Assembly (NCBI GenBank): GCA_964017195.1
Contig: OZ024887.1
Location: forward strand, 8,010,032-8,074,031
Direction of reading: 5' to 3'
DNA length: 64,000 nucleotides
Source: Siderastrea radians
Taxonomy: Eukaryota > Cnidaria > Anthozoa > Scleractinia > Rhizangiidae
Position 1 is the stretch's first letter. Each line of letters opens with the position of its first letter. The position numbers were made by a program, and so were the translations under genes. Positions 32,167 through 43,664 of this stretch are shown piece by piece. The notes below the pieces were generated by a model. The model worked only from the letters and a program-made list of their open reading frames with translations. It ran no database searches and was not told the DNA's origin.

Positions 32167-34120
32167 GGGTGTCTGTAAAACCCGGAACACACCCGGAACA
32201 CCCCGGAACACCCCGGAACACCCCCGGAACACCCCGGAACACCCCCGAAACACCACCGGAACAGCCCGGAACAGCCCGGAACAGCCCGGAACAACCCCGG
32301 AACACTCCTGGAACATCTCATAATACCCCGTAACATCCCATAATGCCCCGGAACACCCTCAATACAGCCAGGAACACTCTTGAACACCAAAAATAGTGGT
32401 CAGCGGCCAGACCGCTCACGCATAGACTGACCCGAGGACCTCCGAAGATTAACGAAGATTTCCGAATTTTTCCGAAGACCTTTGCGGATCACCCGAAGAC
32501 AAAATGACAAAAATAAAATAAAAAAAAGCATTGGTGGCCTTTAGATCGACAAAGATTTGATTTTGAATATTTCAATTCAATTATTGAAGTTGTTGTAACT
32601 GATGCGAGTTTTGCATTATAACTCTCGACAAACCGATGTGACGTCTATAAGTAAAATTCTGGGGGTGGGCATCCCGAATAATAATTCAATTCACCATATA
32701 ACACGTCACGGTCGCGATAACTTACTCTTGGGCATTGCGTGACAGATTTTGCACGCAAAACAAAACAGATTTTGCAGGCTGCTAAACGTCTATAGGATTT
32801 ATTTTGTTTCCGTAAAGGCTGTTCCTTTTCAATTTATGTAGCTAGTGCTACCGCATTTTCTCAATAAGTGCCCCACGTGCTGTTACTGTACGAACTGGGC
32901 AAAGAAACACCGCCGTTCCTTCTAAAGACCAATTAGAAAAATGTTTGAATAGTTTTGAGAAGTAAGTTGTAACTCAAGGTTTATCGCAACGTATAAAGTT
33001 GGCTTATTGATGGAGCACACGAACTTTGCAAAGTTCAAGGAAATGTGATATGTACTCTCATTGTTGATATTTTCCTCTTTTCGTTTACTGAATTTTTTCT
33101 CTTAAAGTCTAACTAGATCTTGTGAAAGTAAATAAAATACTTGTTCCTTTTCTCGCTATAAGAGTGTAAACTCGTTCGATCCGTTTGCTCCCGGGTTACG
33201 TTGTGACATCCTACATTATAAGGCCTCAGATACCTCTACAAAATTATAGTGAGTACTTTTTTGCAGGCGCACATTTCTCCTACTCATTTATCTTCCGAGC
33301 TACGCGTTTTTGTTAACCAAAAATATATGCAGGCCTAACTGCAAAGACGTTGTCGTTCAAATATGACAAGAGAAAGCTGCAAGATGGGAATTTATTGGAC
33401 ATGGAAAAACGTTCTCGGATTTTAACATTCCTGAAGCACTCATGGCTACGGTATGATACTTCAAATTAATATAAACTGAGGGTTTTTTTTCAATGAGGTG
33501 TATATATTAGCGTAACGAACCGGCGGCCAAACATTTCCATGCGCCTGTGGAAATAAAACGATGACGATCGTGTGACCTCGGAATAATGACCTTATAGCGT
33601 TGCGTGACACTGTATCGTTTGGCTTTGTTATGTCCTTGAGGTCACACCTGTTTTTTGAACGTGATAATGCAAACCTCGCACGAGAAAAATCAATGCAGAA
33701 TTAATTAACAGTTCAACTGTCACATTTTCATATCGCTGAAAATCGTAAGTTATTGATATGAAGGTCACGTGCATGATATATTTTTCACATTAATTAATGG
33801 TTTTTTCGCTGTTCTTAAAAGCTTCGAGAATATTCCAAGCATTCTTGAAATGCTCGGAAATCTCAGGGTGATCCGCAAAAGTCTTATGAAGAATTGGGAA
33901 TCTTCGGAGGTCTTCGGCTTAGTCAATTCGTGAGCAGTCTGACCGCTGACCACTATTTTTGGTGTTCCGGGGGTGTTCCTTGCTGTTTCGAGGGTGTTCA
34001 GGGGTATTATGGGATGTTCCGGGCTGTTCCGGGGGTGTTCCGGGGGTGTTCCGGGGGTGTTGCGGGGTGTTCCGGGGTGTTCCGGGGTGTTCCGGGGTGT
34101 TCCGGGTTTTACAGACACCC
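32167..34120. mobile_element. Element with long inverted repeats built of an 11-bp minisatellite
   Basis: Ends GGGTGTCTGTAAAACCCGG and its inverse at 34102-34120. The left repeat (about 32167-32500) and right repeat (about 33868-34120) contain tandem GGAACACCCC-type units (about 20 on the left), then a non-repeated part with ACCACTATTTTTGG and GATCCGCAAA. The interior (32501-33867) has no ORF I can assign. Target duplication cannot be read because the left flank is 12 bases from the gap. Confidence 0.7.
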
Positions 34121-34482
34121 GAAATTGTTGCTTATATAAAGCGTAATCTTTAGAGGCACAGACACTTGCATGTGTTCTTTCAAAGAATCCATTTTTCGGT
34201 CCCGTTTGTGTGTGCTCTGTTGATATATATCAAGCTTTGCATTGTTGCTCAGAGCCCAGTGCGTTTTTAACGCGTTTTTCCCTTTATTTTAGCCTGGACT
34301 CCACCTTGACTGATGACGTCACAAAATGAATTTTGAGTTTGAGGTAATAACATTGACATCAGTAAATGAATATTGAAAAAATAATGAGAAATATCGGTAA
34401 ATATTGTACGCGTATCAGATCGATTTGCAAAACTAGTATCGTGCCACCGTTATCATCACGCAGTGTCCCCGGGTAATGCCTT
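34121..34482. other. No gene seen
   Basis: A/T-rich spacer between two elements; its last bases (about 34475-34484) read GTAATGCCTT, a unit of the 15-bp minisatellite that continues at 36793 beyond the TTAA element. Confidence 0.5.
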
Positions 34483-34486
34483 TTAA

Positions 34487-36787
34487 AGTGCCACTGAGAC
34501 GAAAATTCGTAGGTTTATTTCGGCCAAATTCTGTCGCAGAATATCGCGTTGTGTCTATATTTACCCAGAAAACTGAACAAGAAACCGTCCATCCTAATAT
34601 TTTTTAGCTCCAAAGTTGCGTAAAATGTGTCCGCATTACTGAAAACGTGTTCCTGGGTGATTGCGCAATTTGATAGCTTGTGACGTCAGAGGCTCACCTC
34701 AGTCGCGTTTCCTAGTGTTTTGACTCGAGATACCTATTGCGAAACCTCCGAAGAGTATTTCTACGATTCGGAACAGTCTTTAGCTTCCGAAGCATCGGGG
34801 GATTCATTTTATTCGGCAAATGAAGAATTTTTCTTACTGTACGATGTAAGAACGGATGTCAGGAGATTTCAACTTATAAGCTTGTAAACAAACTGTTCAA
34901 AGTTGTTTTGCTCGCCTTATTGGCGGGAGTTCAAAATATGCGCGAAATAATGCTTATACAGTGATTACAGTTCAGGCACAAGTTGCTCAAAGACCGGACA
35001 ACTCTTATCCAACGGATAAGTCGCTGTCCAGCTATTCGAGAAACCGATGTTTTAAGCTTTGGAAATTTAGACAAAACACCTATAAAAATTCTAGAATTTG
35101 ATGCTCGCGATCCTCGCGATCGATTGGTTGGTCGATTGGTTTTATTGTTCGCTTCGCTGGAGAAATAAAAGCAGCTATATTTTGTCTGCCGTTGTTTATA
35201 TTCATTATATATTGTAAAGCATTGAGATTTTTGGCCATTCTTAGCATAGTATGGGAAACGTTCTTGAAGAGCCGTAATGCTGTAGTCATCTGGCAGTCAG
35301 CTGATGAAACTTATCGTGTCCATCATAGTACAGTGGTCGATAAATGCATTGAAACACAGTGCTTGGCGTTTCTAAATATTTTGGAGTTTTTGTAGAATTC
35401 TTAACTTGAGCCGAAAAATGTGAAATAAACCAAGACCTTTTTTTTAAGAACTAGAGGTCTTGTGTGACCGGAATCTAAATATTTGTAGTGCAAATCAAAG
35501 CCACAAGGAAAATTTTCTGCTGCTCAACAACAACATGCGGACCGTCGAGGAAACGAAGCTTTCACTTGCTTTATTCATTGCGTAAAAATAATAACTTGAA
35601 ATCTAATCATTTTTCAGGGTAGTTCATTTACTAAGATTGCTATGACAGTTAAAAGAAATAACATTGTAAACCCCTTAGACAAATAGTGGCGTGTGATATT
35701 TTTTCCCAACTTAAATTTCCACGCAAGACGAGCCGACCTGTTGAATCCTTTAGTTTATATATTTTGAACAATAATGTCAATCGACTCTTCACCGACAGGG
35801 AATAAGGAGAAAAGTTTCTCGACATTCAGGATGGTATGCTATAAAATAAATGACCATTCTTCTAAGCGATTACTGGTTTGAAATATATTAACACACGCGG
35901 AATTAACCAAAAAAAAAAAGAAAAAAAAGCTAAGCAATACAAACTATTGGCTTAATCGCGGCGGTCCTGCATTCGCCCAGGATGCATTTTATGAGGACTA
36001 CGCCGAAGATCTCAGTTCGCGCTAGCAGACGGCAGAACTGAAAGGGTTTTCCACAAGCAAAATAAATTTTAAAATACGTTAAAAGAAAATAAGTTTTGCA
36101 CAATGGTGGATGCGTTGAAAAAGAAACAAACTATCACTTCAACTGCGTTAAGATTAGGTACCTTTCGTCTCGTTTTTTCCGGATCTTTTTTTCCCATATA
36201 GTTGGAAAGGACAATGGAATAATCGACCTCTGGGATCCTTCGACATGAACAGCCCTCTGGAAACACTCGTCCGTGGTGATCAGAACAGCCGACAAAAATA
36301 CCTCTCGGGTTGAAATTTGCACTGTGTGTGAGTACGAACATTATCCATTTTTCCATTGCGGGTCCGCTTGCAAGGCTTTGATGAAGCGAAATACCAGCTC
36401 GGTGGTTGGATTTATTGTTGTAGCATTGTACAACACAAGTAATACCCTTTATAACTGCTGCAGCAACGAAAATTTCAAGGCCGTACAGCAAACCGTTGGC
36501 AGCTAGGAAATCTTCCCTCGACGAGAGTTAAATTTCCCGTGGCAAGTAACCGTTATGGAAGGTACTGAGTTTGAGGTGAGCCTCTAACGTCACTTCCGCT
36601 AATTCGCAAGCCGGCTTCCGGAACAAGGGCCAGTAATGGCGGCCGTAAAATCTCGACAAAAACCGTCCGAAAAAAGCGACTTCCAGTCGTCGTAATGAGT
36701 TGAAATTTGGCAAGGTGACTAACAACCACAGACTATTTTCGAAAATGGAAAAATATGGAATACCAAAATTCTGGTCCCAGTGGCACT
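34487..36787. mobile_element. TTAA-flanked element, 2.3 kb, copy 2
   Basis: Ends AGTGCCACTGAGAC...GGTCCCAGTGGCACT with TTAA at 34483-34486 and 36788-36791. Collinear with 24075-26925 but shorter by internal deletions and diverged by many substitutions, so the two are separate insertions of one family. No intact ORF. Confidence 0.8.
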
Positions 36788-36792
36788 TTAAC

Positions 36793-36972
36793 GTAATGCC
36801 TTTTAGCGTGATGCCTTCTAGCGTGATGCCCCTTTGCGTGATGCCTTTTAGCGTGATGCCTTTTTGTGTGATGCCTTTTCGCGTGATGCCTTTTAGTGTG
36901 ATGCCTTTTTGCATGATGCCCTTTTGCGTGATGCCTTGTAGTGTGATGCCTTTTTTCGTGATGCCTGTTTGA
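36793..36972. repeat. 15-bp minisatellite, 12 units
   Basis: Units of the form GTGATGCCTTTTAGC repeat 12 times without a length change. Because 15 is divisible by 3, one frame reads an endless V-M-P-F-S; that is a property of the repeat, not proof of a gene. Confidence 0.9.
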
Positions 36973-37046
36973 TGATGCCCCTTTCCATATATACGATCCC
37001 TCTACCACGATTTTCTCTTTATCAGCTTTGACTTGTTGCATGTCAG

Positions 37047-38009
37047 ATGGGAACACCCGTCTCGTCTGTTGGTATGTCCACTTGCCTTTTGTGGAGTGAA
37101 ATCTTGTATTATTTGCTCTTAATATACGGCTAGTAGTTGTTAATATGGAGCTAGCAGTTAATCACGTGGTAACATGTTGACTAACTTTCTATTTGTTATT
37201 TTCTCCTCTTTTCAAACAGCCCCTCAAGCTATCATTTCATCTTCATATCTGCCTAAACGTTGATCACCATATCAACGTTCAGTTTGTTATTTTTTCCTCT
37301 TTCTGCGTATGTGGTCTCTTAGATTATGTTTTCATTTTTACAGCCTCTCAAGCAGAGGGAAGTAGTACTTCATCCGTTTCACCCGATGGTATGTCAACGT
37401 CTCTCTCTCATATTTGCATTTAGCCAAACTTAATTTTTTTTGTCTTTTTGGTTGACGAACATAATTCGTCCTCCACATAGATAGATGCAATTTTATTGTC
37501 AAAACACATTTCCCCTATCAAGGGGGGACAGGGCCAATTTCTGATAATTTCCAATTCATTTCCATCATGGCTTTGAGTAACAGCACCCGACAGTAAATTT
37601 CATCTTTGCTATAATATGATCTTGACTTGCAAACTTTGGGTGTGTTAAACCTCCGTTTTTGAAAGTGACACCATGATAACTTGGCATTGCCCCACCTTTA
37701 ATGCTGGCTTCATGATCTTCTGTTCTAGAACATGTGGTGGTGTATGCACCGCGAGCTTTGCCTGTGACTGCTGGGAAAGTGTACCGTCACCGAAGAATTA
37801 TTCACGGCTGCCCCATCCCTGCAAGCCATGTATGTGTCTTAGTTACCAAGACTCATACGGACGTGGCTGCACCACTTGTACTGGGGGATCCTTCAGAGAA
37901 TTCCCATTTACAGGAAGGGCAATTTTTTGCGTCGCCCATAAAGCATTTAAAGACTGTTAGATTTGTTAACGGTTCCTTAGATTTAACGCCGTTCCTTTTA
38001 ACTGTTTAA
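37047..38009 (+). CDS. Putative 3' end of a spliced gene (three small exons)
   Basis: Three stretches have acceptor AG and donor GTATGT borders and fit in phase: 37047-37071 (25 nt), 37344-37388 (45 nt, Ser/Thr-rich) and 37729-38009 (terminal, stop 38007-38009). The joined frame keeps phase across both introns, and both donors share GGTATGTC. The last exon encodes about 93 residues with V-V-V-Y-A-P-R and H-R-R-I-I-H-G-C-P. I do not recognise a family. It lies between a minisatellite and an IS3EU-like element and may be a transposon or host gene. The exon calls rest on splice-site fit only. Confidence 0.35.
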
Positions 38010-38507
38010 GTTAGGAACCTATCTTTTACCCCGCATGGGTTTCGTTAAATTCTTCAAGCACCTGTTGAAGGCTAAAGAATTACACGGCATGGTCTAGTTT
38101 CCTATTGAGGGATAGCACGTTCCACCCCGAGTCAGTCTATCGAATGCTACAGACCGACCTTCCGCAGCACATCTGGTTGGGAATGTTGTTATTACTTGAA
38201 CATTGCTGTTAATTTAAATAGATGCCGTTGTTTGAAAAATGTCTGCACTCGTGAACTATATCGATCGTAAATGTGAGGCTACTTAAAATGGAGTTTATGT
38301 GGTGGCTACGTTTGGAACTTGGGGGTTTCTTGAACATGACTTGGAGATGGTTTGCCGAAGAATTCAGATTAAGCCGTATGTATCCCATGACATAAACGGG
38401 GAGGGGAGAGGGTGGGGATGGAGGACCAATAATTATATTTTGGTCGTTTAGACCCGGCAGAATTTCAATTGACGGATTGCGAATATGTTCTTATTGAATG
38501 AGTGGGA

Positions 38508-38595
38508 GGGCCGGACGGGAAAATGTTTGACTCGAGACATGGCGTACGCGGTCCGTACGCCATGACCGAGAGTCAAACATTTTTCCGTCCGGCCC
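38508..38595. repeat. 88-bp near-perfect palindrome
   Basis: GGGCCGGACGG...CCGTCCGGCCC with arms of about 40 bp and a centre at GCGGTCC. Two small bulges. Likely a tiny foldback element or a piece of one; related words (GCGTACGGACC) recur at about 38669. Confidence 0.7.
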
Positions 38596-39844
38596 GACCT
38601 AACTCAGCAAATACGTTTTTTATCATATGACCACTATAAGGATTTTTCCGGCCCTGCTCACGCTATCGCGTACGGACCTCATACGGGGATTTTGCAAGTA
38701 CAAATAATTTTGCTATTGTAAGCACGCGAGGGGCCGCACGGGTCATACGATAAAATACCTTATCCGCCGTTTTTTTATGCTACAGACGTTAACGTGTTAT
38801 ATAGAAGCAGACAAACCATTTAATTAACACGCATGGAAGCAATGATCATCAGTCTTTATTCTGCTTGTGGACAACGCTGGCGCTGTCTGATTGAATCAGC
38901 CTCGTACGTACGGTGAACTGCTTTTGTAAAGGCAGTATGCCAATCAAACAAAAATACAGCTGAATGTGTCCCCACTCATTATCATGGTTATTTTTACTGC
39001 GAAACATACCTCCGGCATACTGCAATGTGTTTTATTCACTTTCCCGTAATCTATAGATTAGAATATAACACGTGCAATTATATTATATGAAATCAACACG
39101 CTAATAAATTTAATGACCCACAACTATTGCATTTTATTTATTTCAAACGTTATGGGGCGCCATACTGGACATTATTATAAACTTTTACAATATATGCTCA
39201 ACTTCAAATTTACCTGCTAAACGATACATTGAGTATTCTCATTGCTATATTTTCTTGCCAAATTCCATCTACATATGCTATGTTTTACAAAAAAGTTTCC
39301 TATGTTTTCATACAGTATGGTCAACTTTACGTACCGTATGGTATGATGCACCGCGCGCCAGTTTTTCCAAAATAGACCCCAGGCCCCTCTTGGCCATTTT
39401 TTGCAGCAGGCTCCGAGAATAGACCTGACTAATATTTTTTTCAATGGACAAAAGTGCTACTTGCAGAAGCAGAACAATATATTTCTCCGTTCGTACCCTT
39501 TGAAAGTTACACGAAAGGCTTGCAGAGGCTGGAGAACTGTTTTTATTTTAAAAAAGCGGCAGCAGAACTATTGCTTCTTTCCATAGTTTCTCCATAGTTT
39601 TCCTCTACGAACTATGCACGATTTGGAAATGGACAACTTTCATAGCAATATGGATGAATTGTTCACATGCCTGAAAAGACTTCCAGTTTACTTTGAGAAA
39701 ACGGCAGGAGACAAGTTAAAATTCGCGTGCTGTTTTGCCACCAATGTGCGAGAAACTGCACAGGCGAGAAGTCAACCAAAGTTTGAAGTTTGAAGTTTCC
39801 AAAAGGCAAATAGAATTCCTTTGTTAGTTGCACTTTTCTAAGGT

Positions 39845-40660
39845 AAGAATAGCAGAACTACTCGGAATTTCTACTAAAACCTTGAGTAGAAGGAGGCAAG
39901 AGTTCAAAATGAATGATGAACAGAACTGGACTTCCAGTAAAGACGGAGAACTAAGAGAAATCATGCAAACTCGCATGCTGGGCGCACTGTATAGCAGGGG
40001 AATATAGGTGCAGCGATGGAAAGTTAAGTAACTGATGCGTGAGCTGGATCCAGTTGGAACAGCGCTTCGATGTTTGTCCACGAAAATACAATTTGCGATG
40101 TCCAAATGCCTTATGGCATATCGATGGCAATCACAAGATGATACGCTGGCGGTTTGTAATCCATACGGCTATTGATGGGTATTCCAGTCTGACTCCATAC
40201 CTATACTGTGCTAAAAACAACAACTCAGACACAGTTTGACTGTTTCAAAATGCATGCCAAATTCATGGAATACCCTCAAGAGTTAGAAGTGATCATGGTC
40301 TCGAGAATGTGGGTGCAGCCGGCAAGATGTTGGAGTGCCATGGAGTGCCGTGGTAGCATGATAACTGGAAGCTCAGTCCATAACCAAAGAGCAGAAAGAC
40401 TTCACAGGGACGTGACTAGTGGAGTTCTTAAGAGCTACACAGATGAGTTTCACATGATGGAAGCATCTGGTCTGTTGGACCCACTAAAGAAAATTCATTT
40501 GTTATCACTTCATCTTGTACTTTTGCAGTATTAACAAATCTTTGCAAGAATTAACCAATCAATGGAATTACCACTGTCTTAGTACTGAAGGAGGTTCATC
40601 GCTTCTTCAACTAGACTACCTTCATTCCTTAATACCCACATACTTAAATAGGAATGAAAG
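39845..40660 (+). pseudogene. IS3EU-type transposase, multiple frameshifts
   Basis: Pieces appear in order in changing frames. At 39845-39900 a helix-turn-helix (I-A-E-L-L-G-I-S-T-K-T-L-S-R-R-R). At about 40090-40239 the catalytic core start L-W-H-I-D-G-N-H-K-M-I-R-W-R-F-V-I-H (first Asp) and I-D-G-Y-S. At about 40280-40330 a second-Asp-type S-D-H-G-L-E-N-V stretch. At about 40370-40440 S-V-H-N-Q-R-A-E-R-L (catalytic Glu region). At about 40520-40600 I-N-K-S-L-Q-E...W-N-Y-H. This matches the rve-like core of IS3EU proteins found in cnidarians and fish. At least three frame changes make it non-functional. Confidence 0.8.
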
Positions 40661-41383
40661 TGTAACACACTATGTGGAGCTTGTAAGCGTTGTGTGTGAA
40701 ATGCTTCCTAATTCATAAAGGAACAAGGAACATAAAACTGGAAACCCTTAAACCTATAGTCACTGGTCTTCAACATTGTTTTAAATGATTTTTTACTGTA
40801 AAGTAGAAAATGTTGACTCAAGTTATACTTTTTAGGGTGTGTCCTAAACAATGTCTTAGTAGAACAGAAGTAGGGGACAACTGTCTATTTCTTGTTGTAT
40901 TTTTTTTGCACTTCTACATTTTTATCCTGATCGCCGCTTTCCATTCAGCAGTCATGTACAGTACGTCTTTCTGTCGGACTCTCAGGGGCCCAGTCGATTT
41001 AACACTGTCAAATACGGAAAACACTCCTTAAGATATTTCGCCGGACCACGTCTACTGTCTAACTTAGCTCCAGTGACGAGAAAAACCAACTCTAACGGCA
41101 TTAACATCGAATATTCGGAAAAAAGATCTTACCAGTCTGGTCGCAGATGACCTATGTAAAGGAAACTGTCCCAAGTGTTGTAATTAATATTGAATTCGAT
41201 CGCATGTAAACTAAAGAGTTCTCAGATAGTAATTGCACCTTATTATAACTTATTAATACTTGCATCTTATCAATTGTAATTTAGGATTTTATAACTTTAT
41301 ATTTCAATAAGTAAGTGTCCCCAATTAGTAAGCCTGTAATAGGCTAGCTTAAAGAAATGATAAATTAATATTGAAAAATTGTT

Positions 41384-41421
<38 letters not shown>
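41384..41421. repeat. ATC microsatellite
   Basis: About 12 uninterrupted ATC units inside the IS3EU-like element. Confidence 0.95.
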
Positions 41422-41494
41422 TACCATTATTATAATTATTATTAATGTCAACTGCTACAAAACAGGTAATTTGTTTACCATACTAAGACAGTTA

Positions 41495-41794
41495 TTAAAA
41501 TCCGTTTTCATTTCTGTCATTAATTTGTCCTTTATCGTTACAATATCTACAAAATACCGTGAAATCAAATAGTGCAATGAATAGACTAAGCTTAACGCCG
41601 TAATAATCCAGACAAAATCCAACATTCAACAGCTGCAAATTATCGGTATGTAGTCCAATTTCAAGCATTGGTTGCTCAATAGGCTGCACGTTACTTTCGT
41701 TAAAGTTTTCTTGTAATGATCTAGCTTGACGGGCAATATTTGTCAACGCTTCCCGAAAATTTTCCGTTCTTTCCTCTATCACTGGCGGTGTCAC
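41495..41794 (-). CDS. ORF of 99 codons just inside the right inverted repeat of the IS3EU-like element
   Basis: Starts MTPPVIEERTENFREAL, helical and acidic, then L-Q-L-L-N-V-G-F-C-L-D. A helical N-terminal region followed by a 'L-x-x-x-G-F' phrase precedes the helix-turn-helix in IS3EU transposases, so this could be the first exon of the transposase. It is on the opposite strand to the catalytic part, which would need an internal inversion. It may equally be an unrelated ORF. Confidence 0.3.
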   Translation of the reverse strand: MTPPVIEERTENFREALTNIARQARSLQENFNESNVQPIEQPMLEIGLHTDNLQLLNVGFCLDYYGVKLSLFIALFDFTVFCRYCNDKGQINDRNENGF

Positions 41795-41840
41795 TAGCCG
41801 AGAGGGGTCTGGGGTCTATTTTAGAGAAACCGGCGCGCGG

Positions 41841-42162
41841 CAACCTCGTCCCCAGGGCCTTCTCCTCGTTCAAAATGGCGGTCGGAGAAAACCCTGGCCA
41901 AGGCTGCTGAAATACTCCAAGAATCGTGGAGTATTTTATCACGTGACACATGATGAAATGGCTCTTTCGGAGGTTGTTTCCAGCGTATGGCGGCCCTGTT
42001 TGTTTTCCGTAATCGGAAACCGTTGTTCAAACGAAACGAATACATTTCATCGTGTTTCCGTGACGAAATTCTAATGAATTTTTTGGAGCCATTTAGCAGC
42101 CTTGGCCAGGGGTTTCTCCGACCGCCATTTTGAACGAGGAGAAGGCCCTGGGGACGAGGTTG
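41841..42162. mobile_element. CAACCTCGTCCCCAGGG-type MITE, copy 2, nested in the IS3EU repeat
   Basis: 322 bp, same ends and interior as 19474-19796. GGCGCGCGG is duplicated at 41832-41840 and 42163-42171. The uninterrupted left inverted repeat of the host transposon shows the pre-insertion sequence (about 39350-39358). Confidence 0.9.
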
Positions 42163-42377
42163 GGCGCGCGGTGCATCATACCATACGGTACGTAAAGTTG
42201 ACCATACTGTATGAGAACACAAGAAACTTTTTTGTGAAACATAGCATATGTAGAAGGAATTTGGCAAGAAAAAATAGCAATGAGAATACTCAATGTAAAG
42301 TTTAGCAGGTAAATTTGAAGTTGAGCATATATTAAAAAAGTTTGTAATAATGTCCAGTATGGCGCCCCATAAAACGT

Positions 42378-43600
42378 CTCAATTGTGAAAACGGGTAGAT
42401 TTGAGCAGTTCAGCCTAGAAGGCGATATGTCCCATTACTTGGCGAATCCTGGTGAGGTTGGGGAAATACAAGATTTTGGACGAAATTGCAAAAATGGGAA
42501 TCGAGGTAGATTGAATTGTGAGTCGTATCTAAGAAGTGTACAACCCACAATTCACGAATTCTGGTAAGACTGGGGAAAATATAACATTTTGACGGAAATT
42601 GCGACATTGGAAATCGAGGTGGATGTGCCATATGGGTCATATCTAACAAGCCTACATCCCAAAATTGGCGAATTCGGGTGAGATTGGGGCGAACAAAACA
42701 TTTTGGAAGGAAATACTAATACTAGACTGCTAACAATCCCTTTTCGGTCAATTGAGCGGGCAAGCTTATCACGTGAGTGAGCGAGCGAGCAAACGAGCCT
42801 TGGGGAACCTGAGGGAAAGGCGCCCACGTTTTAGGATCGGTTGAACCTAACTGATATAAAGAGACCGGCTCGCAGTCCAAGGAAATACGAGAAAGGAAAT
42901 CAAGGTAGATGTGTCGTGCGGGTCATAACTAACAAGCGTATATTTAGTGAGCTTAGGGAAAGGTACAAGATTTTGTATGAAGGTGCATGAGAGGGAATTC
43001 GAGCCCGGGTGGATGTGCCGTGTGGGTTATATCTAAAATGGATAGATCCGAGAATTGGCCAAGTCTGGTGAGATTGGGGACAAGAACAAGATTTTGTCGG
43101 AAATTGCAAGAAAAGGGAATCGAGGTGGATGTGCCCTGAGGGTTATATCTAACAAGCGTACGTCCCCGAATTGGCCAGTTGCATTAAGACTGGGGCAAAT
43201 ACATCATTTACTCGGGAATTTCGAAGAATATAATCGAGGTAGATGCGGGGTGTGGATCATATCTAAAAAGCGTCCGTATCTTTCAGAATTGGCGAATTCT
43301 GACAAGACTGGGGAAAACTACAAGATTTCGTCGGAAAATGCAAAAAAGGGAATCGAGGTGGATGTGCCGTGTGGGTTATATCTAACAAGCGTTCATCCCA
43401 GAATTGGCGAATTGTGATGAGATTGTGGAAAAGTTCAACATTTTGTCTGAAATTGCGCAAAAAGGGTATCGACGTGGATGTGCCGTGTGGGTCACATCTA
43501 ACAAGGATACGCCCCAGAATTGGCGAATTCTGATGAGATTGTGGAAAAGTTCAAGATTTTGTCTGAAATTGCGGAAAAAGGGTGGACTGTGTGCGTTATA
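42378..43600. repeat. Satellite of about 118-bp units
   Basis: Phrases such as GAATTGGCGAATTCTG, GATTTTGTCGGAAATTGC and GAATCGAGGTGGATGTGCC recur every 115-125 bp about ten times, with the best units from 43000 to 43600 and a disturbed region around 42720-42900. Starts directly at the right flank of the IS3EU-like element. ORFs of up to 120 codons across it differ between units and look incidental. Confidence 0.75.
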
Positions 43601-43664
43601 CGCAGGCCTGGTCTCTAAAGCCTGCCATACCCTTTAAGGATCCGGTTAACATGCTGCGCCGAAT

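Larger units (their letters stand above)
39151..42371. mobile_element. IS3EU-like DNA transposon, complete ends, decayed
   Basis: 3.2 kb with inverted repeats of about 250 bp beginning TATGGGGCGCCATACTGG at the left and ending in its inverse at 42371. AAACGT is duplicated at 39145-39150 and 42372-42377, a 6-bp target duplication. Inside is a degenerate DDE/integrase-like gene. TATGG-type ends, 6-bp duplication and this transposase type match the IS3EU superfamily. The right inverted repeat is interrupted by a younger MITE (41841-42162). Confidence 0.85.

Noticed and set aside
32099..32390. ORFs crossing the N run
   Set aside because: They include unknown bases and minisatellite; not interpretable as genes.
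36700..36972. V-M-P-F-S repeat protein
   Set aside because: Product of a 15-bp minisatellite; no start context, no conservation evidence.
38508..38595. Transcription terminator hairpin
   Set aside because: An 88-bp palindrome without a U tract in an animal genome fits a foldback repeat better.
42378..43600. CRISPR-like array
   Set aside because: Units of about 118 bp are repeated through their whole length with no unique spacers; this is a satellite in eukaryotic DNA.
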